Counted from the stretch's first letter, positions 9,626-22,580 are shown. The stretch is 64,000 nt of DNA from Liquorilactobacillus ghanensis DSM 18630 (GCF_001435235.1 NZ_AZGB01000003.1:62001-126000); one strand, 5' to 3'. Numbers and translations: made by a program. The notes: generated by a model from the sequence alone, not told the origin.

Positions 9626-12600
9626 TATTCATAAAATAATGGTCATCGGATCTGGTCCGATCATTATCGGTCAAGCAGCTGAATTTGATTATTCCGGAAC
9701 GCAGGCTTGCTTAGCTTTGCGTGAAGAAGGTTATGAAGTGGTGTTAGTTAATTCTAACCCAGCAACGATCATGACTGATAATCAGATCGCCGACCGGGTT
9801 TATCTTGAACCGCTGACGACTGAATCAGTAGCGCGAATTATCCGTCAAGAATATCCAGATGCAATTTTACCGACACTTGGAGGTCAAATTGGCTTGAATT
9901 TAGCGATGTCGCTGGCTAAAACCGGAATTCTCGAAGAACTTGATATAGAATTATTGGGGACCAAGCTGACGGCGATCAATCAAGCCGAAGATCGTGAGTT
10001 ATTCAAGGAATTGATGAAACAATTGGGAAAACCGGTACCACCTTCCAAAACAGTAAATACAACACAGGACGCATTAGATTTTGCAGCTGAAATTGGTTAT
10101 CCGGTGATTGTGCGGCCAGCCTTTACGATGGGCGGCACCGGCGGCGGTTTATGTGATACACCAGCTGAATTAGCTGAAATTTCGGCTAATGGTTTGGATT
10201 TGTCGCCGGTAACACAATGTTTAATTGAAAAAAGCATCATGGGTTATAAAGAAATCGAATTTGAAGTAATGCGTGATCATAATGATAATACGATGGTTGT
10301 CTGCTGTATGGAGAATTTTGATCCGGTTGGAATTCATACGGGAGATTCGATCGTCTTTTCACCAACGCAGACTTTAAGTGACCGTGAGTATCAAATGCTG
10401 CGGGATGTTTCCTTGGAAATTATCAGTGCTTTGAAAATCGAGGGCGGCTGCAATGTGCAGTTAGCTCTGGATCCAAACAGTTTTAATTATGACGTAATTG
10501 AAGTTAATCCACGTGTCAGCCGTTCATCAGCCTTAGCTTCGAAAGCTACCGGTTATCCGATTGCTAAAATGGCCGCTAAAATTGCGGTCGGTTTGAATTT
10601 AGATGAGATTATTAATCCGGTTACGGGCACAACCTATGCTGAATTTGAACCAGCATTGGATTATGTCGTTGCCAAGATTCCACGCTGGCCATTTGATAAA
10701 TTTCCGAAAGGCGATCGCCGCTTAGGCACCCAAATGAAAGCAACCGGTGAAGTTATGGCAATCGGCCGGACAGCTGAAGAAGCTTTACAAAAAGCAGTTC
10801 GTTCACTGGAAATTGATGAACGTGATTTAATTTCAACGACTGCTCAAGCAGCTAGTGATGATCAATTAGAAGAAAAATTGATGCATCCGCAAGATGACCG
10901 GCTCTTTTATCTGGCTGAGGCTTTTCGCCGCAACTACACGCTGTCAGAAATTCATGAGTTGACCAAGATCAATTGTTATTTCTTAGATATTGTCAAGCAC
11001 TTAACTGAAATTGAAGTCCAACTTAAACAAAATCCAGCTGATCTCCAAACCCTGCTTCAAGCTAAAAGATACGGTTTCAGTGATTACACGATTGGTCGAC
11101 TCTGGCACCAGTCAGCGGCCCAAGTTCGTGATTTTCGTTTACAGCAGCAAATAAAACCAGTTTACAAAATGGTTGATACTTGTGCTGCCGAATTTGAATC
11201 GCAAACACCATATTTTTATAGTACCTATGATCAGGAAAATGAAAGTCAACCAACAAGTAAGCAGTCGATTCTGGTAATTGGCTCTGGTCCAATTCGAATT
11301 GGTCAAGGGGTCGAGTTCGATTATGCCACGGTTCACAGCGTTAGAGCTATTCAAAAAATGGGATATGAAGCAATCGTAATGAATAGTAATCCAGAAACGG
11401 TTTCGACTGATTTTTCGGTTTCGGATAAACTCTATTTCGAACCGCTGACATTAGAAGATGTGTTAAACGTTATTGACTTGGAGCAACCGTTAGGAGTAAT
11501 TGTTCAATTTGGTGGGCAGACAGCAATTAATTTAGCTGCTGGATTGGCAGATCACGGTGTTAAGATTTTAGGAACAGCAGTAGCCGATTTAGATCGAGCT
11601 GAAGATCGTGAATTATTTGATGAAGTAATCAAACAACTGCACTTGCAGCAACCAATCGGTAAGACAGCGACAACTGCCGCAGGTGTTTTGGAAAAAGCGG
11701 CTGAGATCGGCTATCCGGTTCTAGTTAGACCGAGTTATGTTTTGGGCGGTCGGGCAATGGAGATCGTTAATAATGAAACTGAATTGAAAGCGTACTTGCA
11801 GCAAAACGTTGCGGTTGCCGCTGATCATCCGATTTTAGTTGATGCTTACCTTGAAGGTCGTGAATGTGAAGTCGATGCAATTTGCGATGGTCAAGATGTC
11901 CTCTTACCAGGGATTATGGAACATATTGAACATGCCGGGGTCCATTCTGGTGACTCAATGGCAGTTTACCCACCGCAATCATTTACTGCTGACATCAAAC
12001 AACAAATCGTGACAGCTACGCAAAAATTAGCAGTTGCTTTGAAATGTGTTGGAATTATGAATATTCAGTTTATTATTCATCACGATCAGGCTTATGTATT
12101 AGAGGTTAATCCGCGTGCCAGCCGGACAGTTCCGTTCCTCAGCAAAATTACGGGAATTGAGATGGCACAGGTCGCAACACAAGTGATTTTGGGTAAATCA
12201 TTAAAAGAGCTGGGCTATCAGCCGGGATTGTATCCAGAAAGCAAGACGATCAATGTTAAAGCACCGGTTTTCTCCTTTAGTAAATTAGCAGATGTTGATA
12301 GCTACTTGGGACCGGAAATGAAATCGACCGGTGAAGTTATGGGCAGCGACCATACCTTTGAAAAAGCTCTCTTGAAGGCTTTTGCCGGTGCCAAAATGGA
12401 ATTGCCATTAAGCGGCAGCGTCTTATTAACGATCGAACACAGCGATAAAGAAGCGGTCTTGCCTTTGGCAAAACGCTTCAGCCAAATCGGTTATCAGTTG
12501 CTGGCAACCGCGGGAACTGCCAAGTTTTTACAAGCGCATGGTTTGCGTGTCGTCCCGGTTGCTAAGCTTAGCGAGCAACAGGCTGCTGAACCGAATATTA

Positions 12601-12797
12601 AAAAGCTGATTCAAGACGGGAAAGTTCAGTTGGTAATTAATACTATGGGACATGATCATGCAGCAACCTCAGATGGTTTCCGAATTAGACAATTAGCGAT
12701 TGCGCATAATGTGCCTTTGCTGACTTCATTGAATACAGCACAAGCCTTGATCAGAGCTTTGGAGAATCGGACGTTTGCTACGGACGCACTATCATAG
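9609..12797 (+). CDS. carB: Carbamoyl-phosphate synthase, large subunit
   Basis: The 1062-residue subunit makes carbamoyl phosphate from bicarbonate, ammonia and two ATP. Two homologous halves are visible: [20 protein letters not shown] near residue 14 and [20 protein letters not shown] near residue 560. Each is followed by an ATP-grasp domain ([15 protein letters not shown]). The last 130 residues form the MGS-like allosteric domain (TAGTAKFL ... INTMGHD). The length matches the family (about 1060-1070). It overlaps carA, with AAGGAAG as ribosome binding site. Confidence 0.97.
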   Translation: MPKRTDIHKIMVIGSGPIIIGQAAEFDYSGTQACLALREEGYEVVLVNSNPATIMTDNQIADRVYLEPLTTESVARIIRQEYPDAILPTLGGQIGLNLAMSLAKTGILEELDIELLGTKLTAINQAEDRELFKELMKQLGKPVPPSKTVNTTQDALDFAAEIGYPVIVRPAFTMGGTGGGLCDTPAELAEISANGLDLSPVTQCLIEKSIMGYKEIEFEVMRDHNDNTMVVCCMENFDPVGIHTGDSIVFSPTQTLSDREYQMLRDVSLEIISALKIEGGCNVQLALDPNSFNYDVIEVNPRVSRSSALASKATGYPIAKMAAKIAVGLNLDEIINPVTGTTYAEFEPALDYVVAKIPRWPFDKFPKGDRRLGTQMKATGEVMAIGRTAEEALQKAVRSLEIDERDLISTTAQAASDDQLEEKLMHPQDDRLFYLAEAFRRNYTLSEIHELTKINCYFLDIVKHLTEIEVQLKQNPADLQTLLQAKRYGFSDYTIGRLWHQSAAQVRDFRLQQQIKPVYKMVDTCAAEFESQTPYFYSTYDQENESQPTSKQSILVIGSGPIRIGQGVEFDYATVHSVRAIQKMGYEAIVMNSNPETVSTDFSVSDKLYFEPLTLEDVLNVIDLEQPLGVIVQFGGQTAINLAAGLADHGVKILGTAVADLDRAEDRELFDEVIKQLHLQQPIGKTATTAAGVLEKAAEIGYPVLVRPSYVLGGRAMEIVNNETELKAYLQQNVAVAADHPILVDAYLEGRECEVDAICDGQDVLLPGIMEHIEHAGVHSGDSMAVYPPQSFTADIKQQIVTATQKLAVALKCVGIMNIQFIIHHDQAYVLEVNPRASRTVPFLSKITGIEMAQVATQVILGKSLKELGYQPGLYPESKTINVKAPVFSFSKLADVDSYLGPEMKSTGEVMGSDHTFEKALLKAFAGAKMELPLSGSVLLTIEHSDKEAVLPLAKRFSQIGYQLLATAGTAKFLQAHGLRVVPVAKLSEQQAAEPNIKKLIQDGKVQLVINTMGHDHAATSDGFRIRQLAIAHNVPLLTSLNTAQALIRALENRTFATDALS

Positions 12798-12806
12798 GAG
12801 GATATT

Positions 12807-15232
<2,426 letters not shown>

Positions 15233-15233
<1 letters not shown>

Positions 15234-15853
15234 TGAAAGCAATTGCCGCTGATTTACTAAAGATTAAGGCTGTTTCACTTTCACCGCAACAGCCGTTTAC
15301 ATGGGCGAGTGGTATTAAAAGCCCGATTTATTGTGATAATCGGTTAACGATCAGTTATCCGCAAGTTCGTCGTCAGATTGCGATTGGTTTAGCTGAATTG
15401 ATTAAGGCTCAGTTTCCGCAAGTTGAAGTGATCGCCGGGACGGCAACTGCTGGAATTCCGCATGCCGCTTGGGTAGCCGATTTATTGAACCTACCAATGA
15501 TCTATGTCCGTTCCAAACCCAAAGATCACGGACAAGGACGGCAGATCGAGGGAGTATTGCAACCTGGGCAAAAAACGGTTTTGATTGATGATTTGATTTC
15601 GACTGGCGGCAGTGTTTTAAAAGCCGTTGCTGCCGCTCGAAAAGAACAGGCTGAAGTTATTGGTGTTGCTGGGATTTTCAGTTATCAGTTGGCAGCGGCC
15701 GATCAGAATTTTACAGCTGCGCAAGTTCCGTTTGCAACTTTGACAAATTATACAGAACTAATTGCTGCAGCTCAAGAACAGCAGGAATTAAGTACTGCTG
15801 ATTTGACGTTGCTGCAAGCTTGGCGTCAGGATCCGACCAACTGGCAGCATTGA
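15233..15853 (+). CDS. pyrE: Orotate phosphoribosyltransferase
   Basis: The 206-residue enzyme joins orotate to PRPP, giving OMP. The PRPP motif [12 protein letters not shown] is near residue 119, and the flexible loop [13 protein letters not shown] near residue 98. This is the last gene of the operon; a terminator begins 28 bases after its stop. Gene order P-B-C-AA-AB-K-D-F-E is the same as in Bacillus and related genera. Confidence 0.96.
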
Positions 15854-15880
15854 TCATATTTTAATGTATAAACAGACCCA

Positions 15881-15914
15881 AGACAGCAATTGAATAATGA
15901 TTGCTGTCTTTTTT
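15881..15914 (+). terminator. Terminator of the pyr operon
   Basis: The arms AGACAGCAAT and ATTGCTGTCT are followed by seven T. Confidence 0.9.
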
Positions 15915-15942
15915 TGGCAAACTATACAATCGGTTGTATAAT
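15914..15942 (+). promoter_or_regulatory. Promoter and palindromic operator of the marR gene
   Basis: TTGGCA (15914-15919) and TATAAT (15937-15942) are 17 bp apart. Between and across them lies TATACAATCGGTTGTATA (15923-15940), with perfect 7-bp arms and a 4-bp centre. A repressor bound here would block RNA polymerase, so autoregulation by the following MarR protein is inferred. Confidence 0.75.
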
Positions 15943-15976
15943 TAATTTGAGTGAAACTAAGAAGAGGGGAATAAAA

Positions 15977-16405
15977 GTGGTCGATGAATTTATTTTACAG
16001 CGGCAGTTGATTCAATTGGGCAATCAGCTAAGCAACCGGCGTGATCGTGATTTAGCAGTTCAACAGCTGACATCCAGTCAATCAGCAGTTCTATTATATT
16101 TTGCCCAATATCCTGGCAGGCGGGTGCAGGATTTAAAAGATTTTTTGTGTGTGACACATCAGGCTGCGCAAAAATCAGTCATGAAATTAAGAGAACGTCA
16201 ACTGCTGCAGAGTAAAGTTTCGCCGCAAGATGGTCGTGCGCATCAACTTTTTTTAACTTCCGCTGGAGAAAAAATGGCTGAAAAATTACGCGCACATGGT
16301 TTGCTGGCTGGTCAAGAGCTGTTGGCACCGCTCACTGAGAAACAAAAAACCCAGTTAGCTGAATTAGTGGCCTTGTTGTTAAAAAATAATCTCGGTGGTA
16401 GGTGA
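15977..16405 (+). CDS. MarR-family transcriptional regulator
   Basis: The 142-residue winged-helix regulator has the MarR pattern: an N-terminal dimer helix, a recognition region (PGRRVQDLKDFLCVTHQAAQKSVMKL), the wing (SPQDGRAHQLFLTSAGE) with its typical D-R pair, and C-terminal dimer helices. The start is GTG 15977, placed after GAAGAGGGG; the frame upstream runs through the terminator and promoter and cannot be coding. The next gene, a membrane protein, starts two bases after its stop, so the pair is one operon and that protein is its most likely target. The ligand is unknown. Confidence 0.9.
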   Translation: MVDEFILQRQLIQLGNQLSNRRDRDLAVQQLTSSQSAVLLYFAQYPGRRVQDLKDFLCVTHQAAQKSVMKLRERQLLQSKVSPQDGRAHQLFLTSAGEKMAEKLRAHGLLAGQELLAPLTEKQKTQLAELVALLLKNNLGGR

Positions 16406-16406
16406 T

Positions 16407-17078
16407 ATGATGCGCAAAAATAATTTTAAACTGCTGTTGTGGCGTTACTGCTTGTTACTGATTGGTTTATTTTTTAATGCGTGCGGAGTAGCTGTAGTAA
16501 CCAAAGCTGCTCTGGGAACATCACCACTGGCAGCAATTCCGTATAGCTTATCACTAGTCATTGATCACCTTTCTTTAGGTGAATGGACCATTATTTTCAG
16601 CATCGGTTTAATAATTTGTCAACTATTGCTGGAATTGCCGGTTATCAAATGGTCGGAAATATTGATCGAAACAATTTTATCATTTGTTTTTGGTGATTTG
16701 ATCGATTGGGCGATGTCATGGCTGCAGCAGTTAGTATTGCGTGATTATTGGCAGTCTTTATTGCTGCTGGTGATCGGTTGTTTAATCATTAGTTGGGGTG
16801 CCTATTTTGAAGTGATAGCTGACACGGCCATGTTACCCGGTGATGCCTTTGTTCGGGCTGTCAGCCGCCGATTTGCAGTTGAATATGGTAAGCTTCGGGT
16901 AGTTTCGGATATTGCAATGTCATTAATTGGGGCCGCGATTTGTTTAGTCTTTTTGCACAATTTAAGCGGTGTCCGTGAAGGAACTTTGTTTTCAGCGCTG
17001 CTTGTCGGTAATTTGATCAAGCTGACGTTGAACAAAGCCCGACCGCTGACATCATGGTTGCTGGGAAAAACCAATTAA
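16407..17078 (+). CDS. YczE/YitT-type integral membrane protein
   Basis: About 223 residues with six predicted membrane spans. The opening FNACGVAVVTKAALGTSPLAAIPYSLS resembles the YczE/YyaS group, whose GTSP motif is shared with YitT proteins. The function of the group is not established; YczE is needed for antibiotic secretion-related traits in Bacillus. ATG 16407 is preferred over GTG 16395 because GGTAGGTGAT precedes it. Co-transcription with a MarR regulator suggests a transport or stress role, but that is inference. Confidence 0.75.
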   Translation: MMRKNNFKLLLWRYCLLLIGLFFNACGVAVVTKAALGTSPLAAIPYSLSLVIDHLSLGEWTIIFSIGLIICQLLLELPVIKWSEILIETILSFVFGDLIDWAMSWLQQLVLRDYWQSLLLLVIGCLIISWGAYFEVIADTAMLPGDAFVRAVSRRFAVEYGKLRVVSDIAMSLIGAAICLVFLHNLSGVREGTLFSALLVGNLIKLTLNKARPLTSWLLGKTN

Positions 17079-17136
17079 GCAAATTTGGCTTTAATTTTGG
17101 TAAAGTTTACAATGAAATTAAAGAGGAGGGGATCAA

Positions 17137-17919
17137 ATGCATTCAGAAAGACTTTTAGCGGTTCATGGCAGTATTAATTTACGTGAGTTGGGGGGGTATC
17201 CGACACAAGATGGCCGGACTATTCGGTGGCATAAGTTATTGAGATCAGGTGATATGAGTCAAATTACCCGTCGCGGTGAATTTCAATTAAAACATTATGG
17301 TTTGCGGTATGATATTGATTTGCGTTCACCGATGGAACAAGATTATGCTCCTGACAAAATTCCAACGAAAACAATTTTTCGCTCCTATCCCGTTTACCCG
17401 GTGAGCGAAGGTGAAACAGAAGGCGATTTGCCACCGAATGAATTGGCAGCTCAGGCTGAGAAGACGTTTGATTACCAGGAACCATATCTAATGATGGTTC
17501 TTAATCCCCATTCACAATTGGCTTTTCGCTGTATGTTCAATGATTTATTGGCAAACGATCAACCGAACCAATCATTGTTGTTCCATTGTGCTGCTGGCAA
17601 AGATCGGACGGGGATTGCCGGTTTTTTAATTTTATCAGCACTGGGAGTTGATTATCAGTTGATTCGGCAGGATTATTTATTGACAAATGTAGTTTATAAC
17701 GCAAACGATGAGCAGCAGTTGCGCAAAAAACTGCAAGCAGATCAAGCTGCCGAATTTATCAAAAAGATGAACGCTTCGTTTAATGTCTATGCCGAATCAC
17801 TTGATGCAGCTCAGCAGGCAATTTTGCAGCATTATACCAGTTTGCAAAATTATCTAGCAGCGGCTATGGATCTGACACCGGACAAACTGAAGCGCCTGCA
17901 GCAGATTTATTTGGAATAA
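17137..17919 (+). CDS. Tyrosine-type protein phosphatase (IphP/PtpA-like)
   Basis: The 260-residue cytoplasmic protein contains the phosphatase loop HCAAGKDRTG with nucleophile C151 and R157 (CX5R). The N-terminal NLRELGGYPTQDGRTIRWHKLLRSGDM and the IDLRSPME segment are typical of the family of dual-specificity or lipid/tyrosine phosphatases in lactobacilli and Listeria (LipA-like). The substrate cannot be told: phosphotyrosine or phosphoinositide have been reported for relatives. GAGGAGGGG lies upstream. It follows the MarR-YczE pair on the same strand after a 58-base gap and may share its transcript. Confidence 0.9.
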   Translation: MHSERLLAVHGSINLRELGGYPTQDGRTIRWHKLLRSGDMSQITRRGEFQLKHYGLRYDIDLRSPMEQDYAPDKIPTKTIFRSYPVYPVSEGETEGDLPPNELAAQAEKTFDYQEPYLMMVLNPHSQLAFRCMFNDLLANDQPNQSLLFHCAAGKDRTGIAGFLILSALGVDYQLIRQDYLLTNVVYNANDEQQLRKKLQADQAAEFIKKMNASFNVYAESLDAAQQAILQHYTSLQNYLAAAMDLTPDKLKRLQQIYLE

Positions 17920-18172
17920 TACCTGCTGGTAGTGATGGTTTATGCGCGAATTTGATGGCGCAATTAGTTGTTGTAAATTACGGGGAACTATAATTGCAAT
18001 TCTTAATTTTGCCAGCACGCCGGCGCTATAATTTTTGGCTTAGTTAGTCATTTTATAGCTAAGTTATTTTTCAGGTTAGGACAATATTAGCGACTATTAT
18101 GGATTTTCATGCTAAATTTAAAACAGTAGTCTTGTTTTGTTGCAGTGTTTGATTTAGAAGGAGGCTCCTAAT

Positions 18173-19024
18173 ATGAGCAATATTGCTGAAGTTTTTTCTG
18201 ACTATCATTTCAGTAACCGACAATTGACTTTGTTGGCCGGCCCGTGTGCAATTGAATCTTATGAAACTTGCGCGCAGGTTGCTGAAGGACTTAAACAATT
18301 AACAACTGAACTTAAGATTAATTTTGTTTTCAAATCATCATTTGATAAAGCTAATCGTAGTTCTGGTTCTTCTGATCGCGGAGCTGGTCTAGAAAAGGGA
18401 TTGGCTGTTTTGAAGCGCATAAAAAAAGAATATGACGTTCCGGTCGTGACTGACGTCCACGAGTCTATTCAATGTCAGCCAGTTGCCGAAGTTGCTGATG
18501 TTTTACAGATTCCGGCTTACTTAAGTCGTCAAACTGATTTGCTAGTAGCTGCCGGTAAAACCGGCCGAGTCGTAAATGTTAAGAAAGCACAATTTATGGC
18601 CGCTGGTGATCTACAAGGAGCGATTGATAAAATTACTCCCTACAGCAATAAGATTTTATTGACTGAGCGGGGGACAATGTTTGGCTATCATCAGCAGATC
18701 GTTGATTTTACTAATTTGCTGCAGTTACGCCAACTAGGATATCCAGTTATTTATGATGCAACACATTCAGTTCAGGTTCCTGGTGGTCATGGTAATCACT
18801 CCGGTGGTAACCGGGACTTTGCTTTTCCATTGATGCGTGCTGCTTTGACGATTGGCGTTGATGGAATCTTTGCCGAAGTTCATCCTAATCCACCAACAGC
18901 AATTTCTGATGCTGATAATCAATTATATTTGAGTAAAATGCGCCCGATTTTAACTGCCGCCGCTGACATGTTTGCACAGTATCAGCAGCAAAAAGAAAGC
19001 TGGGATGCAGATGGCTTACTATGA
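18173..19024 (+). CDS. kdsA: 3-deoxy-D-manno-octulosonate 8-phosphate synthase
   Basis: The 283-residue aldol-type synthase condenses arabinose 5-phosphate with PEP to Kdo-8-phosphate. The motif KANRSS (residues 59-64) separates Kdo8P synthases from the related DAHP synthases, which have KPRTS. AGPCAIES carries C25, the metal ligand of the metal-dependent class (the metal-free E. coli type has Asn). The other expected ligands are seen in DATHSVQ (His), FAEVHPNP (Glu) and AISDADNQ (Asp), so the active site looks complete. AAGGAGG precedes the ATG. The gene overlaps kdsD by 20 bases. This enzyme belongs to lipopolysaccharide synthesis in Gram-negatives, so its presence here is unexpected. Confidence 0.92.
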   Translation: MSNIAEVFSDYHFSNRQLTLLAGPCAIESYETCAQVAEGLKQLTTELKINFVFKSSFDKANRSSGSSDRGAGLEKGLAVLKRIKKEYDVPVVTDVHESIQCQPVAEVADVLQIPAYLSRQTDLLVAAGKTGRVVNVKKAQFMAAGDLQGAIDKITPYSNKILLTERGTMFGYHQQIVDFTNLLQLRQLGYPVIYDATHSVQVPGGHGNHSGGNRDFAFPLMRAALTIGVDGIFAEVHPNPPTAISDADNQLYLSKMRPILTAAADMFAQYQQQKESWDADGLL

Positions 19025-19964
19025 GATTGCCCAGAAAGTTTTTGATCAGGAAGCAGAGGCTTTAGCCAAAGTTGCTGAAAAATTAGATCAAAACTTTGAT
19101 CAGCTGGTTGAACAAGCGGCAGCGGTAACAGGCCGAATTATTTTAATCGGAACCGGTAAATCACAACTGATTGCTGAAAAAATTGCCGCCTCGCTGTCAT
19201 CAATCGGATCGCCGAGTTTTGCAGTTGATGCAGGAACGGCTTATCATGGCGACCTTGGCCGGGTTGCTGCTGATGATCTGGTTTTATTTGTGTCTAATAG
19301 CGGTGAGACACAAGAAGTTTTGCAGGCCTTGTTTGCCTTACAGCAAATTTTTCCTGATCAACTGCAATCGGTCGCTTTAACCGGAAATGTCAATTCAACT
19401 TTAGCTCAAAATTGCCAATTGGTTTTTGATTTAGGGGTCACTGGAGAAGTTGATCTAACTAAGATGGCACCAACAGCATCAACAACTGCTGTTTTGGCTT
19501 TTGGGGATGCTTTGTTGGTCGCCTTGGAAAAACAGAAGAATTTTTCACGCCGAGAATTTGCAAAATATCATCCCGGCGGCAGTATTGGCAAGATGCTGCT
19601 GCAGCGCGTCAAACATGTTATGTATACCAAAGTTCCTTATGTTAATCAAGATACATCGATTAATGAAGTGATTTATACGATCAGCAACTATGGGATCGGA
19701 CTGACGCTGGTTCTTGAAAAAGTTGGCGGTAAAATAATCGGGATCGTGACTGATGGGGATATTCGGAAAAAATTTCTGCAAGTTTCTTCAGTTAAAAAAT
19801 CAGTTGCGGCTGACTATATGACCAAGGGATTTATCAGTATTGATCAAAATCAGCGCAACCAAGCAGCCTGGAAATTAATGGCTAGTCATAATATCTCTAA
19901 CTTGATCGTGACAGGTGATCAAAAAGAAGTTGTGGGTGTCGTGACAATTCATGAAGTTTTATAA
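19005..19964 (+). CDS. kdsD: Arabinose-5-phosphate isomerase (KdsD/GutQ family)
   Basis: The 319-residue protein has a SIS sugar-isomerase domain (about residues 35-165, with IGTGKSQLIAEKIAASL, then HGDLG and SNSGETQEV) and a pair of CBS domains (about 200-319). That is the exact architecture of KdsD, which converts ribulose 5-phosphate to arabinose 5-phosphate, the substrate of KdsA. APTASTT and KYHPGGSIGKMLL match the family's APTSSTT and HPGGALGRRL. The start is ATG 19005 or 19011; the frame from 18972 lies deep in kdsA. Overlap with kdsA means the two are made together. A general SIS isomerase is the alternative, but the neighbour supports the call. Confidence 0.88.
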   Translation: MQMAYYEIAQKVFDQEAEALAKVAEKLDQNFDQLVEQAAAVTGRIILIGTGKSQLIAEKIAASLSSIGSPSFAVDAGTAYHGDLGRVAADDLVLFVSNSGETQEVLQALFALQQIFPDQLQSVALTGNVNSTLAQNCQLVFDLGVTGEVDLTKMAPTASTTAVLAFGDALLVALEKQKNFSRREFAKYHPGGSIGKMLLQRVKHVMYTKVPYVNQDTSINEVIYTISNYGIGLTLVLEKVGGKIIGIVTDGDIRKKFLQVSSVKKSVAADYMTKGFISIDQNQRNQAAWKLMASHNISNLIVTGDQKEVVGVVTIHEVL

Positions 19965-20007
19965 AATCTAACGCTGAAGGCGAATTTATAAATGGAATTT
20001 TTATTTC

Positions 20008-20051
20008 AGCAGCGAAGAAATCTCTCATTATTTCTCTTCGCTGCTTTTTTT
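20008..20051 (+). terminator. Terminator of kdsA-kdsD
   Basis: AGCAGCGAAGAAAT pairs with ATTTCTCTTCGCTGCT and a T run follows. Confidence 0.9.
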
Positions 20052-20214
20052 GAAAATCCATTTTAAAACGCTTACTATTTAATTGTAAATAATCACAACT
20101 GATTTTGGTTTCAAGTGCTGATTTTACGGGCAGATTTCTTCACAAAAAGGTTTTAAATAATTATTTTTAAGGTCTTATAATTATTAATAGACTCCAGTTA
20201 ATTGTTGATTAGAT

Positions 20215-20236
20215 AATTCACAGATTATTGTGAATT
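20215..20236 (+). promoter_or_regulatory. Palindrome upstream of pflB (candidate redox-regulator site)
   Basis: AATTCACA (20215-20222) and TGTGAATT (20229-20236) are perfect 8-bp arms with a 6-bp spacer. The overlapping sequence TTGTGAATTAGCTTGCAA (20228-20245) also resembles the Rex consensus TTGTGA-N6-TCACAA with two mismatches in the right arm. The 354-base gap between kdsD and pflB otherwise holds the kdsD terminator, a cre-like site and AT-rich DNA. Confidence 0.45.
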
Positions 20237-20277
20237 AGCTTGCAAAATATATTTTCTAGTGGTATATTTTAACTGTA

Positions 20278-20291
20278 AGAAAGCGTTTACT
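20278..20291 (+). promoter_or_regulatory. cre-like site before pflB
   Basis: AGAAAGCGTTTACT agrees with the CcpA consensus form TGAAAGCGTTTACA at 12 of 14 positions. It lies 28-41 bases before the pflB start, so CcpA control of pflB is inferred. Confidence 0.55.
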
Positions 20292-20318
20292 TGTTTGCAA
20301 TTAAGGAGGCAATTAGAG

Positions 20319-22580
20319 ATGAAACAGTTGAAGAAAACAGTTGATAATAGTACTGCCTGGGAAGGCTTTAAGGGCAGTCAGTGGCAGGAAGAAATTGATA
20401 TTCGTGATTTTATTCAACAAAACTTTAAGCAGTACAACGGTGATGAATCTTTCCTAGAAGGGCCAACAGAAGCAACAACAACGTTGAACCAGAAATTGAT
20501 TGATTTGAAATTAAAAGAAAGAGCAGCTGGCGGTGTGCTTGATGCTGATACAAAAGTAGTTTCAACCATCACTTCACATGCACCAGGCTATTTAGACAAA
20601 AAACTTGAAAAAATTGTTGGCTTACAAACCGACAAACCGATGAAGAAAGCATTGATGCCATTTGGCGGTATCCGAATGGCTAAAGATGCTTTAAATGCTT
20701 ATGGGTTTAAAATTGATCCCGAAACTGATCACGTTTTCAGTGATTTAGTCAAGACACACAACCAAGGTGTTTTTGATGCCTATACTCCAGAAATTCGCCG
20801 TGCACGTCATTACAAGATCATTACCGGCTTGCCGGATGCTTATGCTCGTGGGCGAATTATTGGTGATTTCCCACGGATTGCACTTTACGGAATTGATCGT
20901 TTAGTTGCAGCAAAATTACATGATTTGGATAATTATGGCGATCATGAAATGACCGATGATGTTATTCAAATGCGTGAAGAAATTTCTGAGCAGATTCGGG
21001 CTCTTAACCAGATCAAAGAAATGGCTGCTTCATATGGTTACGATATTTCTAAACCGGCAACCAATGCTCAAGAAGCAATGCAGTGGCTTTACTTTGGCTA
21101 CTTAGCAGCTATCAAGCAGCAAAATGGTGCTGCAATGTCAATTGGTCGGATTGATACTTTCTTGGATGTTTACATTGAACGTGATTTGGAACGCGGTGTC
21201 TTAACTGAAAAGGCAGCTCAAGAATTAATTGACCAATTCACAATGAAACTACGGATGGTTTCCTTCATTCGGACACCGGAATATAATTCACTATTTTCTG
21301 GTAACCCAATTTGGGCAACTCTTTCTATAGCTGGAATGGGATTGGATGGTCGTCACCATGTTACAAAGACAGCTTATCGTTTCTTGAATACTTTGAAAGA
21401 TATGGGACCAGCTCCGGAACCAAATATTACCTTGCTTTGGTCAGAAAAATTACCAGAGCCTTTCAAGAAATACGCAGCTGGAGTTTCAGTTGAAAGTTCA
21501 ACCATCCAGTACGAAAATGATGACTTGATGGTTAAACAATGGGGCACTGATTATTATGGCATTGCTTGCTGTGTTTCAGCACAACCAATTGCTAATGGAA
21601 TTCAGTACTTCGGTGCACGGGCAAACTTGGCTAAAACAGTTCTATATGCCATCAATGGTGGTAAAGATGAAATTGGTAAAGCACAGGTTGGACCGGCTTA
21701 TGAACCGATTACCAGTGAATATATCGACTATGATGAATTCATGAAGAAATTTGACCCGATGTTGGATTGGTTAGCTGATATCTATGTCAATGCTTTGAAC
21801 ACAATTCATTATATGCATGACAAATATTATTATGAATCAGCTCAGTTAGCTTTGAAAGATACTCGTTTGGATCGGACATTCGCTACCGGAATTTCTGGTT
21901 TATCAGTTGCTGCCGATTCAATTTCAGCAATTAAGTATGGTCATGTTAAAGTTATCCGTGACGAAAATGGAATTGCAGTTGATTTCAAGACTGATCAAGA
22001 CTTCCCTCGCTATGGTAACAATGATGATCGGGCAGATAAGATTGCTGTTTGGTTAGTCAAATCACTGTATACCAAGATGAACAAACATCATCTTTATCGT
22101 GGAGCTAAGTTATCAACTTCTGTTTTGACCATTACTTCAAATGTTGTTTATGGTAAAAACACTGGTACAACTCCAAATGGTCGGCAAAAGGGCGATCCAT
22201 TCTCACCAGGTGCTAACCCAGCATATGGTGCAGAAACCAGTGGAGCTTTAGCATCATTGCTTTCAGTTGCCAAAATTCCTTACAAATATGCTACTGATGG
22301 TGTTTCAAATACCTTTGCGGTTACTCCATCAACCTTGGGACATGATGAGTCTTTGGAAGCTGACACTTTGGTTAATATGATCAGCGGTTATATGAAGAAT
22401 AACGGACATCATTTGAACATCAACGTCTTCAATCGTGACACTTTGTTGGATGCTCAGAAACATCCAGAGAAGTATCCAACCTTGACGATCCGCGTATCAG
22501 GCTATTGCGTTTACTTTGCTGATTTGACCAAGGAACAACAAGATGATGTTATTTCACGGACATTCCATCAGACAATGTAG
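20319..22580 (+). CDS. pflB: Formate C-acetyltransferase (pyruvate formate-lyase)
   Basis: The 753-residue glycyl-radical enzyme splits pyruvate with CoA into acetyl-CoA and formate under anoxic conditions. The active-site cysteine pair is C417-C418 in GIACCVSAQ. The radical glycine is G728 in RVSGYCVYF, 26 residues from the C-terminus as expected. Length matches the family (about 750-760). The frame extends back to 20259, but AAGGAGG and ATG 20319 fix the start. Its activase gene follows after 176 bases. Products feed adhE, ackA and fhs, all in this window. Confidence 0.97.
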   Translation: MKQLKKTVDNSTAWEGFKGSQWQEEIDIRDFIQQNFKQYNGDESFLEGPTEATTTLNQKLIDLKLKERAAGGVLDADTKVVSTITSHAPGYLDKKLEKIVGLQTDKPMKKALMPFGGIRMAKDALNAYGFKIDPETDHVFSDLVKTHNQGVFDAYTPEIRRARHYKIITGLPDAYARGRIIGDFPRIALYGIDRLVAAKLHDLDNYGDHEMTDDVIQMREEISEQIRALNQIKEMAASYGYDISKPATNAQEAMQWLYFGYLAAIKQQNGAAMSIGRIDTFLDVYIERDLERGVLTEKAAQELIDQFTMKLRMVSFIRTPEYNSLFSGNPIWATLSIAGMGLDGRHHVTKTAYRFLNTLKDMGPAPEPNITLLWSEKLPEPFKKYAAGVSVESSTIQYENDDLMVKQWGTDYYGIACCVSAQPIANGIQYFGARANLAKTVLYAINGGKDEIGKAQVGPAYEPITSEYIDYDEFMKKFDPMLDWLADIYVNALNTIHYMHDKYYYESAQLALKDTRLDRTFATGISGLSVAADSISAIKYGHVKVIRDENGIAVDFKTDQDFPRYGNNDDRADKIAVWLVKSLYTKMNKHHLYRGAKLSTSVLTITSNVVYGKNTGTTPNGRQKGDPFSPGANPAYGAETSGALASLLSVAKIPYKYATDGVSNTFAVTPSTLGHDESLEADTLVNMISGYMKNNGHHLNINVFNRDTLLDAQKHPEKYPTLTIRVSGYCVYFADLTKEQQDDVISRTFHQTM

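Noticed and set aside
18173-19024. Reading kdsA as a DAHP synthase of the shikimate route
   Set aside because: The KANRSS motif and the adjoining arabinose-5-phosphate isomerase favour Kdo8P synthase; DAHP synthases have KPRTS. Only an assay can exclude it fully.
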